Shown piece by piece: positions 36,701 through 49,900 of a stretch of 64,000 nucleotides of DNA (the stretch's first letter is position 1; each line of letters begins with the position of its first letter). The translations under genes were made by a program, and so were the position numbers. Where the stretch lies: assembly GCA_028551475.1 (NCBI GenBank), contig CM052359.1, positions 392,001 through 456,000 of the forward strand, written 5' to 3'. The notes under the pieces are model-generated. The model was given only the letters and a program-made list of their open reading frames with translations, did not search any database and was not told the origin of the DNA. This DNA comes from Casuarina equisetifolia (lineage: Eukaryota > Streptophyta > Magnoliopsida > Fagales > Casuarinaceae).

Positions 36701-38177
36701 TTGGTTTCCCTAATGTTTGCTCCTTTCTCGATCTATCAGCACTTTTGCCTCTATCAGAGTGACGTGAGTTGCGTTCCGTCAGCATTGAAGAATTTGAGTC
36801 AGAAGAGACATGACCAATTGAGCTCTTTCCACCCCTTTCCTTCTTTGAGAGCTTTATTCCCATGTCTTCTTTCTTTTTATCAATTGGCTGAGCGACAGAT
36901 TTCGAATCTAATGGCAACATGTCCACTCCCATCAGTCGTGCCACAATGCTAGGAGAATTCTGTCTGGGATTTAATTGTTTGGATACTTCATCCTTTATCA
37001 ATTTCTTCATTGAAGCCTCAATCGGATAACAGTTTTCTTCAGACCAGCCCCCTTCCACTTGATAAGAGTGCTGAAAATTGGTAGCAAAGCACACTTAGCA
37101 ACACATTACCACAAGAACTTATTATATAACAACAATAATTTATAACTAGATGCTTATTCAAAAAAAATTTGCTTGATCTAAACATGTAAAACCCAGCTAA
37201 ATTCTCAAAAGACTCAAATATAAATATTGATGTCTTTAGATTTCTCAAAACATATCTATCTTCTGAGGTTCACCTCATTGGAGTGAATCCTTGATACATA
37301 TGATAAAAAGTTCCTCAATCCATTTTTCCCGAAACAAGACTAATACAAAAGTACCCATAGCCAAAGCCAGAACTCTTTTACTCCAACACTCAGGAAAGCT
37401 TCTTGCCTACAATCAGACGTCACATAAAGAATTGCTCCCAAGTCCCAAAGACTTCACAATAAGCATTAATACACATTTGTGAAGCCACAAACTCGATACC
37501 ATAAGCAGTCTCCTCAGTACAACCACTTTCTCAAAAGAAAGCTATATAACAAGGCATGTGATGGAAGTTACCGGCACATCTGGTACAGGCATAATAGCTT
37601 TCAGAAGATTCTAATTGTGGATCCAGACTACTCTGAGGAGCTCCAAGACCTGCAATTTAATGAAAACAACAGAGTTCTCGTAAGCCGAGTAAAAGAGAAA
37701 GATAAGCAAGAAACAGAGCAAGTCATTGTGTCCTCCGTCCTTTCAAGGGACAGGTCTTTTCTTCTATGTTGGTACGATGTGAAAGTACAATACCCATCAG
37801 AACTAGATTTCCTGAACTTCCAACAGCAAACTTATTGACAAAAGACTCCTTAGATTTTGTTGGGATAAAACTGGTAAGTTTTTATTCTCATCAATGCAAA
37901 GCACACCCAAGAGATCTATACCCTGAGCTTTCTAGTATTGACTACTTAGCCGAACAACTTTGTACATCACATCACAAGACCACCAAAACACTGAGCTGTT
38001 TCCAGTCGACCTTAGATTTTCTTGATTCTGGAATGAATACATAGTTAAAAATTCAAGTCCATGACTCCGCAAAAGAAATGGTTCAAGATACTTACCGCCT
38101 ACATTTCTCTTCTGGGTACGGACTTTCTTGGCCATGTTCCCCTGATGGAAGTCAAAGAAGTGCAAGAGGCCTCCCAT
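33742..38177 (-). CDS. TRM-like protein (DUF3741/DUF4378 domain)
   Basis: Large plant protein of the TON1-recruiting-motif (TRM) type, a family linked to cortical microtubules and cell shape. Five minus-strand exons in order: 38177-38096, 37649-37572, 37093-35355, 35240-35072 and 34370-33742, joining in frame to 898 aa. It starts MGGLLHFFDFHQG, has the family VARLMGVDMLP motif with EASMKKLIKDE before it, a long charged low-complexity middle (about 110-630), and a C-terminal DUF4378 region ending VLGREMESLIIGDLVEEM. The exon 3 acceptor at 37094 was chosen because it is the only one I found that keeps phase; an acceptor at 37071 looks stronger by sequence but breaks the frame with exon 2, so the exon 2/3 junction may be wrong. 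I cannot assign a specific TRM number. Its 3' end is duplicated just downstream. Confidence 0.85.
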
Positions 38178-39602
38178 GCAAATACTGGCCTACCAAAGTG
38201 CATTCATCCCCTTTCAGCCGAGTCACCGATTCGATGTGTAATAACCCATGAAAATCAAAAGCTACTACTTTTGTATTGACCTTATATCCTGCGATAACAT
38301 AATTACACAGATACCTTTTAGATTGCATTCGGGTTTCAACATAACGTTCAAATTGCTAGAATTATGCAAGAAAAATATACTTCTGCGTGCGTGTGTGGTT
38401 TTGGTGAAGTTTATAGACAAACCAGAGCCCCATTTTACAAGCGAATTTGAAGTGAAGAGAAGAAGAAATCTATAAGCCGAATCCATCGAATTCTCAAACG
38501 GGAAAGAAAATTCAAACGAGGCCTGACTACAATTTCGAATCTTAGAAAACTACAAACACATCCAGTCAACAGACCTACTACAATAGCTTGACTTCATTCG
38601 AAACGGTTTTACTTCCCCGAATCGCTCGGAAAAACCCAAAACAAATGGCGAAGCCGTGATATTCCTTACGGTTTCCTACACATTCTCAGGGACCAAACAC
38701 GTGAATGCCGAAAAGCACATCGAGAACTTACCGTTGAGAGAAGAAACGAGAACAGCCCACTAAACGGCATCCAATCCGCACCAGAACAGGAGCTGTTGGT
38801 TCGAAGATTCAAATATAAACGAGGTTGTGGAATTCTGTGATGAACAGAGAAAGGATGACGTTTGAAAAGCGAGAATTCAAAGCTGGAATTTTGTATACAG
38901 TGGAAGACCCCAAGAGAATGAAGAAAGAAAAAAATAATGCTCGGACTAGTTAATTAGTATAATAATAATGATACAGACAGGGAAAGAGAAAAAGCTACAC
39001 GCTTTTTAGTTCAGGAGTAGAAAGGAAAACTCCATGGCTGGAATGAGCCACCGGAAAACCAAGCTTCCTTCTCCCATCTTTTTTCATTTTCGCTTTTCCC
39101 TTTTCCCTTTTCTCTTTTGGTATACACATAAGAGCACATGAAGAAATTAACTCCTACCATTATCTTCCCAAAATTATGAAAAACAATCGCCTTACAAATC
39201 AGCCCGTATCTCTAACCTATGATCCTGCTGGAGATGGACCACCTCAAAGCAAGCGGGAACCAGATTATACAATGGAAAGGTCTAAAAGGTGGTTGGGACA
39301 CCATAAAGTTGAGTTCCCAGCCGACCAGGGTGAAAATAAATTCGATGAAAGATGGGAAGAACATGCAATGAAACCCCAGGATTAAGAATTGTTAGTAGTG
39401 GTTAAGCACTAAAAGGGATTGTCAATCAGAGCACTTGTCTTCACATCTTCCACATCTGCTGCAAGAACATTGGTTACCGAAGCAATTTGTTCAAAACAAA
39501 TTGTTATCTTGAAACCCCCATTTGTTGTTTATTTGAAGAATAACGTGGGATAATCAAAGAAAACTGTTGGATTTCTAATGAAGTGATTTGCATTTTTTTT
39601 TA

Positions 39603-39632
39603 AGGTTTATGGTTTATGGTTTATGGTTTAAG
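39603..39632. repeat. GGTTTAT tandem repeat (about four units)
   Basis: Seven-base units differing by one base from the plant telomere repeat TTTAGGG (TTTATGG here). Possibly a degenerate interstitial telomere-like tract or a chance microsatellite. Confidence 0.6.
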
Positions 39633-40380
39633 GTCAAGAGTTTTAGCAGAAAATTTTGTTTTTCCACCTTCGATTGGCATGTACAAGATGTTGAAGAAAA
39701 TGTTTACTGTGATTTACTAAAAAATATCATTTACTTTCTGAAAAATCCTCATATCAATAAAGAAAACTATGATAACTTTTACCTGCTCAATTAAACCAGA
39801 AATACAATAAAAAAATAATCTAATTTATGAGTCATGAATTTGTATATTTTGTTTATTTAATTTATTTCATGGATAATTAAAGGAAATTGTCGCTTTTAAG
39901 CCGTGGGATAAAGGCTTTGCATTGCATTATTTAAGGTAGGATCTGACTGATTTGTTGTAGCACGTACATGAACAGCTCAGCGACAGTTCGATGTTGCCCA
40001 CGAGAGCTCCATTTGGCGCCAGACTAAACTGGTATCAAGGAATTCGCTTTAATATTTATTTATTCATTTCCTAGATTCGCTCCTTCCACAGTGCTTGCTT
40101 CACGTAAGTCCCACGCTCCTTTCCTTGTCGTCGACGAGACTGTTGCTTGAGCGCGACGCTCGGGGATACGCCTGGGGACGCAGCGTTGGAGTATATAAAA
40201 TGAAGCCCTAATCATGGAGCCGCTTCTTTGACTTTTCCACTGCGCTTTGCCGTTTGGCCTCGTTGGTCGTCCATGAAAGCGTCTACGCCTAGTTTTTTCC
40301 CGCTGTCGAGAGGAGGAAAATTGCGGCCGAAGGTTGATATTTTCCAATGCCGATGTACGGGCCATGTTGAAAATATTAAG

Positions 40381-40417
40381 CATGCCATATGCCATATGCC
40401 ATATGCCATATGCCATG
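40381..40417. repeat. CATATGC tandem repeat (about five units)
   Basis: Perfect 7-bp units, each including the palindrome CATATG, with a diverged last unit (CATGTGC). Confidence 0.75.
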
Positions 40418-42550
40418 TGCGGAGTGCATCATTCTTAGATATCCATTTATTTTCTGGTTGGAAGACATGAAGGCTTAATTAAGGATCTTAACTTTAGGAA
40501 TCTTATTTTCTGATAGGACTTTCATTTTATAAACATTCATATACATACTTGAAAATACAAAACTTAACATTTCATAACAAAAATTTTACTTTCTTATGTG
40601 AGACTTTCATATTATACATGCTAAAATTAAAAATATATATATATTATTTAATTTAAAAGTTGATTTAAATATTGATAAAACATTCTTTTATTTAACTAGT
40701 ATTCCAAATTTATTCTTTAATAATGTAAAAACAATTAGTTACATCTTAATGGACCCCTTGCGTTCATGTTTTTCAAACCAATTATGATTATGCTCCATTG
40801 CGGGGACTTAACTTTTAAGCCTATAAAGATATTAAAAAAAAAAAATTTAACTTTGATATCATATTAAAGAGTTTATTATCTAACTCAAAAGTTAAATTAA
40901 GAATTATTTTCCTTTATTCAACTAGAATTCTAAACTCATAATGTAGAAAAAAATTTAGTACAATGTCAAGATTTTAGTAACATACCATTTATATATAAAA
41001 GGATTCCAAATCCTTCCTCCTTTTTTTCATTTTTTGATTGAAGTCAAGTTTCTAAGTGTCAAAGAAATATTAAACTAGAGGCATCTTGATTATCTTATCA
41101 ATCCGGGTACTTGGTTAATCAGTCATCATTGTCTTAGCCACAAGATGCAATCATTATAGAGTCGATGTTGTGGCTTCGTGGTTTCAAAACGCGGTCTACT
41201 AAGTGTTATTAAAACGAAGAAAGAAGAAAAAGTAGTCGGCGACCTCTGATTGCAAGCATGGATTAATAAAAGCAACTTTTAGATGCCAAAATAATAGACC
41301 AACCCTCCCTATAACTTATTGTTTGAAACGTTAATCTTGCCCACAAGTTGACCAAAAAGTGAAGAATTTTTTTCTTACAAAAACAATTCTTAAATAAAAT
41401 TTAAGTTTATATTGTCAATTCGCTAATAATTCAATAATGTTACTAATAGCCTAAGATTTTATTTGTTACAAGGTCTCAAATTCAAATTTGATATCCTTTC
41501 TTCACACTCCCTTGTCTAACTATGACAAAACACTTATGATAAGAATGTTTCTTTATGAGAGAATGAATATTGCGCTTGAACTTATATTTTATTATTATGT
41601 AAAATAATGTATTAATAAGTCTTATAAGTGACCAAATTTTTTTATTTAATGTTTTAAAATTTTAGAATAGACTGTCACACTCATGTATGATATCAAAGTA
41701 TAGATGAACATTTACTTTATAATTTCTTATGTCCTAAAGTTGAACTTCTTTTTATATGTAGTGCTTAATTTAAGAAGAATATGAGAAAAAGTATTAGAAA
41801 TGTGTATTGTGTTATATTGAAAATGTGATATGAGTTATTAACTTTATGAGTAATAAAATTTCTCTTTTTAATATTTTAATATTTTGGGATAGACTTATTC
41901 CTTATATTTTTTAGTAAATTTTGGTTGATATACAAACACACACAAAGCTATTTTTAAGGTTGTTTTCACCCGTCGTACCAAAAAAAGAATGCCAAAAGAA
42001 ATGAAATTTTTTAAGGCGCGTTTCCCCATAACAGGGAAAAGGTAAGGAACCCCATCTCTCACAACTCATGAAGGTGATGATGTTCTTGATGTGGCTGAGG
42101 TTGTAAAGTGCCCCTTCACTAATGACCCCAAGAGCGTATGTCATGTGCGCCAAAGCCCTGTGCAAGCGAGCTGAATACGTGAGCGCATTATAACCACAAA
42201 GCTTTCGTTGGGTTACTCGGGACCCCCAAACGGGGACCAATGTCTAGAAAAGGTGGCTTTTCAATCACACCACGTGGCGCTGTCACGACTCTACCAGCCT
42301 TAGCTGGAAAGGTTGAGCCCCTTATCATTCCGGGGAGACCTTTCGGCGGTTGGGTTTCGACTTCCACTTGTGTCGGCCCACGATTGTTTTTGGGCCTGCC
42401 AAGATTGGAACAGACTGAATTATTCTACCCACGTGTAAATTGATTGGGCCTCTAGAGTTTGGTTTAAAATTTGAGCCTATTCCCCAACATATTATCATTC
42501 TCGTATTCTTTTGGGTTTTTAATACAGTTTAAGATGGATCAGCCCATAAT

Positions 42551-42582
42551 AACAATTCAAATCAAATCAAATCAAATCAAAG
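42551..42582. repeat. AATCA microsatellite
   Basis: Pentanucleotide run (CAAATCAAATCAAATC) in non-coding sequence. Confidence 0.65.
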
Positions 42583-43440
42583 TCTATTATTAATAAGAGT
42601 TCTTGAGAAGTTTACTCAATAAAGACTAGGATGCGATTCCTTGCTTTGGTGCACTTGACTATTGTAACTTGCCAAAGTTTTTGTCACCCCTAGTATAAAA
42701 CATTTTGATTACAATAAACTAACGACATGGAAAAAAGAGGATGTTCCCAGTAAGTTAAAGAGCTCTTAGCATGTGAGTGAGTTCATTAAGAGTTCAATAC
42801 TTCAGTCTTCTGTTTATGTGAGTGCTCTTATAAAAATAAATAAATAAATAAGTAAATAAAATAATTCAAGAAAAAGTAATTAAATATTATGAACATTGAG
42901 ACAACGTTAAAAAAAACTATAACTTATGTTTACTAAATGGCTCAAATTAGAGAAAAATAATATTAAAAAGGTGTCTACTGCTAATAGGACCCACCAAATC
43001 ATTGATAAAGATATGCTTGTTCTCGGATAACTCTACAAAATTAGGAAATTGATGAAGGCAAGGTATAGTTTTTAAAAAAATGAAAATAAGAAAGGACATC
43101 TAAAAAGGGCACCAAAGAAATTGATGTGCAATCAAAGAAAGCAAGACCTTGCGGTTCCACCACGTAGGCACCCACATCCAACGGCAGAGTCCCACAAGGA
43201 CACCGGTGGTGCCACGTGTTTCCTCCGGACTTGTCCCAGAAAGGTGACGGTTTTTGATTTGCCCGTATAAAACTTTGTTTTCTTGTCATTCTCTAGCTTT
43301 AGACTTTCGCTTTAGACTTTCGCTTTTTTGTTTGCCTTTTTGGATCAATCAACGGTCAGACGTCTTTCCTTCTAATCAATATCTTGGATCACCTAATCAC
43401 GGGCCACGTCAACGTGCCATCTAATCCTAACCCTCCGTTT

Positions 43441-43925
43441 TGACGTTATAAACCCGCTAGTTTTCTCTCTCTTCCCAACGTTTATAAAGAAGAAAACCGA
43501 AATCAACTGCCCCAAGTCTGTCTCAATCTCTCTTCGGTCGTCTCAAAGCAATTTTCCATTCGCTTGTCTCATTCTATTTTTCTACTTCTTGTTCGCTTCC
43601 TTGTTTTCTATTCGAGTGTTGATACAGAGATCATCAACGATTTTTGTCAAGAAGCTGGTTGAGAAGGCTGAGAAGAAGGTTAGCGCTTGATCCTCTCTGC
43701 TCATTTCTGTATATCCGATCTGTATCATCCAGGTCCGCCGTGGAAGAACATGGCGGCATTTGATTCCGACTGTTTGTTCTATTCTATTCTATTTTGATCA
43801 GTGCTTTTGAAAATTCCTTTCTTTTATATTCCAAGCTATTGTTGTTCACTGTTTTTGCTTGTTTACAGGTGCCGTTTCACTAAGTGCGCTTTACTAGTGG
43901 AGTGTTGATACAGAGATCATCATCG
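43441..43925 (+). promoter_or_regulatory. promoter and 5'-UTR of the tomosyn-like gene, with a duplicated first exon
   Basis: TATA-like boxes stand at 43445-43453 (GTTATAAAC) and 43481-43489 (TTTATAAAG), with a pyrimidine-rich leader after them. A 286-bp tandem duplication has produced two copies of the first-exon region (starting 43615 and 43901). In the upstream copy the start codon ATG reads ATT, so it can only be untranslated leader. It keeps a donor (AAG|GTTAGC at 43679), and GTTTACAG at 43861-43868 can serve as acceptor, giving a plausible 190-bp leader intron. Confidence 0.65.
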
Positions 43926-46900
43926 ATGTTTGTCAAGAAGCTGGTTGAGAAGGCTGCGAAGAAGGTGAGTGGCTGATCTTCTCTGTTCTTTTGTTCACAC
44001 CGGCATTGGATTCCGACTGTTTCATGTATTCTATTTGGATCAGTGCTTTTGTTGATTATCTTTCCTTTCTTTTCCGAGCTTTTGTTGTTCACTGTTTTTG
44101 TTTGCTTTACTCCTTGAGTTTTGTCGAAAGAAAAATCAGCATTTGATTAGATATATCATCAGGTTAACATATCTCATGTTGATTCTGCAATCAAGCTTTC
44201 GTTACCATGTCTTTGGAGACCGATCGATCTCCCTTCCTTATTTTCAATTTTTTGTCTTGAGCAACAGGGTAAATTTGGAGTTCATGGTTGATAGTTTCTT
44301 ATCGTCCAAATTCTTTTCCGTATGAGTTCAGATATTTCAAGTCAGAACAGTAACCTTTTGCATTAATGGCGTGTAGTATGTGCTTATGTTTGGTGAATTG
44401 GGGGGGTGAGGGGGGGGGAGTGATGCGTTTCCTCTCGCAATTAATTTGTCTGAATCTGTTTCCTCTAGATGGAAGAAAGTTCACTCAGATTTGAAGTTTC
44501 TCCTCTTTTTGGACTCGTCCGTTTATAGATTCACTTGTCTGGATACCACCTACAGTTGTTTATTAGGTTAGCGGGTGAAGGGATTGAGAGATTAGGAAAA
44601 TCTGAGTTTTCTACTCTTTTTTGCTTTTTATTTTATCAGATTATATAACCTCAAATCTCGTGTTATAGCTAGATGGTTAAGACCATCCACGTGGCTCTCT
44701 ACTGTTTCCATATTTGCTTTATCGAGAGGGGAAAGAACGCAGAAAAAAAATATTGCTTCTGATCCTCAAGAGACGGTGAACGGAGTCAAACCAGTGGGTA
44801 AGGATTTGAGGGATGAAAGGAAAAGGAAAGGGGGGACAAATAGTTATTGCTGTCGAATTGATGGGGTATCTTCGATGCCCGGCACAAACGGGGAACCATA
44901 GATGCCGTTCCCGAGAAATGTTAATTCCATAAAAAAAAAATACGGCGGTTTTAGTTTACTTTTAGAGATAGATTTAGACAGCGTAACTCGTAGAATTTCT
45001 TGATGTGGAGACCATTTAATATTATAAATTTCATGAGGTGCCAATTGAGGATTGGTTATTGATAAAATATTGTCAAAAAGAGAACATTCATGGACCAACA
45101 GTCAACCTGCTGCTTTAAATAATCCAACCAGTCAACAACGAAACCAATCCACGTGATGGGCGGTGGAAAGCGCTTATCCTATCCACATAGATGTTTCTAT
45201 AATGTAGTTGTTACCATCTGACTTGTAAAGTCCTTTATGGTCGCTGAAGATGAGCTAGAATAAGGCTTCAGTTTTACCACGGAATATTATAATAATCCAA
45301 ACTTGTTCCTAAAAAACTACGGGAATATTTGTCTGTCCTTTAGAAAGAACTACGGGAGCAATTGAGCTCATATTAGTCAGCATATATAACCATAAAAAGA
45401 TTGGTGGAAATAGTAAACTTAATATCATTTGGAACTAAACCAAAATTTCACAATTTTCGTAATTAAACCCATTTTATTTACATACTTGCACTTTCATACT
45501 GTCAGAAAGAAGAACTACGATTTGATTGGTCGATAAAGTCTTTGCTGCTGTCTCAATCATGAAAATACCAACTAGAAGCATAGGAGTAACACAATTGTTG
45601 TAACACTCAATACTAAAGCAACTGGTCAGCAGGGAAACTGTATTTGAATTTTTAATCTTTGATATTGATATGTTATTCCTGCTCTTGTTGCAGCCTGGAA
45701 GAAACTCTGAGGGCTTGAAATCGAGTGATGTAGACCCGCGAGTTGCATTCCATTATGGGATTCCATCGGGGTCTTCTATGTTCGCATATGACTCCACTCA
45801 GAAGATACTTGCAATATCTACAAAGTAAGCTGACAAATTCCACTCCTTTTATTCCTAAGTTGTCCTCCTTTGAATTTCTATAGATATATGTATTTTGACG
45901 TGCTCCTAAGTTTCAGTTATCATTTGCCTTTTTTTGTACTTGTTGTTTTAATGTTTTGTTGGATGGAAAATTTCTTTGTTAATGAGCATGTATCTTGTAC
46001 ACTGAACCTCATGAACATTTGATGTTATTTCGAATACTCTAGTAATATGATATGAATGGTGTCTATTCTAGTTTATAACTTTGACTTTAAATCTGTTTTT
46101 GATGGACTTCATGAATTTTGAATAAACTGATTCTTATCTTAGCATTATCTTGTAAGTACTATTACTCAGAATTTGATTCTTTTTCATTCATTGTTTTCTC
46201 TTCCAGGGATGGCCGAATTAAATTTTTTGGAAAAGATAACACTCAAGCTTTACTTGAATCTAACGAGATAGTACCAAGCAAATTTATCAAGGTCTTGTGT
46301 TCTTTTCCTTTTCATTTGAAGTTTTGGCTGTCATGAAATGCCGATTCTTCTTGATCTGCTACCAAATCTATTTTCATCAGATTGTTTAGTACATTCTTAA
46401 TCTAATGTGAATCACGATATATATCTTCAGTTTGTGGAGAACCAAGGCATCCTTCTAAATGTCACTTTCAAGAATCAACTCGAGGCAAGTTATTCCACTA
46501 GACTAATTGCTGGTTTTTATAAATTCACTGGTTTTCTCTATTTGATGGAAGGTATTGTCAGTATAATTATGATTTCATGACATCAAAATCCACCACTATA
46601 TGTTTTATTCAATTTTGGATAATAGTTCTGTGAATTGATTTTTAAACGAAATCGTAACTTAGGTTTGGGACATAGACAAGAAGCTGTTATCTCATGTGCA
46701 CACTTTTAAGGAAGAAATTACCTCCTTTACAATCATGCGTCAAAGTCCCTACATGTAAGTGTTTATTGCCTCCAAATGGGGATTCATTCATCACTTTCAT
46801 CTAAGTCCAATATATTCGTTGGCAGCTTTTTTGGAGATTCTGATGGCAATATTTCAGTTTGGAAGCTTGAAGTAGAACCATTTTATATGGTACAAATGAA

Positions 46901-49900
46901 ATACACCATACCTTTCTCAGTTTCTCATGGTGAGACACATTCCTGGCCAACTTTTGTTCATATGCAGTATATATTGTTTTTTTGAAGAAAATGTTGCTTA
47001 GAGTAGGAATTGACAATTCCATGTTCATGTGAGTTATTTTCAACTATATGTATCAGTGTTCGCGGAAGCGAATACTACTAGACTACTTTACTCTTAATTT
47101 CTGAAGTGGTGTGATCCATGCAATTCACACCTAGATTTTCTCGTACAACCTGATTTTCGTTGATGAAGACATCTTATTTTCAAGACTAGCTGATGAAGAG
47201 AACCTTGGAAAGCTAGTGAAGAATCTGATCATAAGTTTCAGCTTCCTCTAGGACAGGCTAATTTGTATTTGATCTTGTCGAAATAGTCTGACACAATACA
47301 TTTTCACTGGAGAACCCAATTTATTCAATTGTCTTATATAGGGAATGTAACTGAAGGGTCTGGTGATACTGCTGTGCTGCATGTACTACCTCAACCAACA
47401 GCTGAGAGTAAGAGGTAGTGTCACCAACCTTGATCCAAAAAAAAAAGAAAAATCAATTTTTTGGTTTATCCTTGTGTTTTATGATTTTTTTTTTTAAATC
47501 CTTGTTTTCCTGTTGTGCTATATTTTTTGTTGCAGAGTACTTATAGTCTTTAGAGATGGCTTAATTGCATTGTGGGAAATTCGAGAAAGCAAGTCAATTT
47601 TCACAACGGGTGGAAACTTGTTGCAATCGCTCTCTCATGAAGCAAAGAAAGTGACTGCTGCATGCTGGGCATGCCCTTTTGGAAGTAAAGTTGTTGTTGG
47701 GTACAGCAGCGGGGATATTTTCGTTTGGAGTATTCCTTCTGCCACAAATCCAAAGACTGATACAGCGTCAAACCATGGTTCTTCAAATGGCCCTATCTGT
47801 AAACTCAATCTTGGGTTTAAGACGGACAAAATTCCTATAGCATCATTGAAGTGGGCTTATGCAGATGGGAAAGTGAGTCGACTCTATGTTATGGGTGCGT
47901 CCAACTCTGTTTCAGTGCATTTTTTGCAGGTATTTGACTGTTACGCTAGCAATATTAGCCTGTGCCAATGAAGCTATTGTGTTTATATTTGACTTGTTCC
48001 TTAGCCTTCCCGTTTGTATTACTCCTGTCCCTTGGAGTTGTCTTTCTTTTTCATTTCCTTCAGAATAACCTTTTCCTTGTATCAAAACGAGAACGTTCAG
48101 CATGACCTCAAAATCTCTTAGGATGATATATTTTCAGCTCAAGGGCGTCGTAGCTAGTGTTTCTTAGTGTGGAGTCCGACCTTTTGCTCAAAACGTCGCC
48201 TTTGCTTCCCTTTTTGCTCTTTTTGGGATCAGGATTACTTTTTGGCGTTGATTCTGCAAAGCGGACACGGATAATTGGATTATAGTCATAAGTTTTGTTT
48301 TGATGAGGCAGGTGATCTTGTTGAATGAGCATACTGAATCTCGCACAATTAAGTTAGGACTTCATTTGCCTGAGCCCTGCATCGACTTGGAGATCATTTC
48401 TAGCAGTGAGCAATACAAGCATAAACAAGATTCTCTCCTTTTGCTCGGAAAATCAGGAAATGCTTATGCCTATGATGATTGTTTGATCGAAAAGTATCTT
48501 CAACAATGCCAGTCAAAATCTCCTCCCTCACTTCCAAAGGAGGTCAAGTTGAAAATGCCATTTGCCGATTCAAGTATCACTATAGCAAAATTTATTACAG
48601 ACAATCCCTGTATGCTTGGTCCTGCAGACGCGGTAATGCAACTTGTAATCTTTCCTGATAAGATTAATTTCATTCTTGTTTTTATTCTTTGTTGTTTTGT
48701 TTGGCTCATGATTTATGCTTTATTTAGGATTACATTCCAGTGGCAAGAAATTTTCCACCGCTTCTTCCCTTCGAGACAAAACAGAAAGATGGAAATCACT
48801 TGAATTCCTACAACTTTACCGGATTTTCGAATGTTAAAAACTTGTACATAACTGGACATAGTGATGGAGCCATAAATTTTTGGGATGTCTCATGTCCCCT
48901 TCCTATTCCAATTCTGTCGCTGAAGCAGCAGGTAATTTTTAAGATATTGTCTACGCTTTCCATGGGCAGAAATGTACAACTACCTCTCTGTTGGTTTTGA
49001 TTTTAACCATTCCAAGCAAGGACTCACAGCTGGCTAGATACAGCTGCTCAGACTTTCACACAAGAACATTACCTTTTGTGGTGATTGTTTTTAAGACCAG
49101 ATTTAGTGAGATGGCAGAGAAATATATAAGAGGGGGCTTTTCAAAATGAATTAGCATTCAACAATTATATTTCTAGTCAAATTTGGATCTTTTGAGTCCA
49201 ACTTTCTGGCCATGTCCTTGTTTCTTTATAAGGACTTCAGAAAGCAATCTACTTATGGAATGGACATTCGAGGCAGTTCCTTTCTAAGTTTCTTTGCTAT
49301 ATGTTGTAAAGCAGTGGATCTACATGTTCCTATTTTACTTATTTTAGTTTTCTCTCTCAATGCAGAGTGAGGATGATTTTTCATTAAGTGGTATAGCAGT
49401 GACAGCATTGTGTTATGATGGCAACTCTCGGCTTCTTGCTTCTGGAGATCAGAGTGGAGTGGTAAATTGCCTCTGTTGATCGATTTTTCTATTATGATTG
49501 GTTTCTTAGTGTATAGGAAATCGTATGGACTTTTTAAACTGTATACTTGACCTGCAGGTTCGCATCTTTAAATTTAAACCCGAACCATATGTCACAGAAA
49601 ATAATTTCATTCTACGCCCAGGTACTATTGAGTGCATTATCTAACTATGAAACTTTAAGTCTTTCCTTAGTTTTGAAGTTTACATCTTACTCCAAAGGCC
49701 ATGACTGCAAAATCTTCATCTTTGGCAGGCAGTACAAAGAAGGGAAACAATCATGTCGTCCATAGTGTTAAACTTATAAAGATTAATGGCTCTGTGCTTT
49801 CTATGAAAATTAGCTACAGCTCAAAACATCTTGCTGTTGGCTCTGATCAAGGATATGTGAGTTTACTTTCCTTTCTTCTGGCTTCTCGAACATTTTTTTG

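Larger units (their letters stand above)
38178..43440. other. intergenic between TRM-like and tomosyn-like genes
   Basis: 38178-38930 probably holds the TRM-like 5' UTR and promoter. The rest is mostly AT-rich with no believable gene. A TATA-like GTATATAAAATG lies at about 40192 without a recognisable gene after it. A balanced-composition patch at 41990-42470 carries a 109-codon open frame on the minus strand that I could not identify. Confidence 0.45.

Noticed and set aside
37071-37093. Alternative acceptor for exon 3 of the TRM-like gene at 37071
   Set aside because: It has the better polypyrimidine context but leaves exon 2 and exon 3 out of frame; I kept 37094 and flagged the doubt.
39176-39385. 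69-codon charged open frame upstream of the TRM-like gene
   Set aside because: No family resemblance, no signal peptide and no promoter signal; likely chance.
40188-40475. TATA-like box at about 40192 followed by a short open frame
   Set aside because: The downstream frame runs into the CATATGC repeat and has no family match; there is no sign of a transcript from sequence alone.
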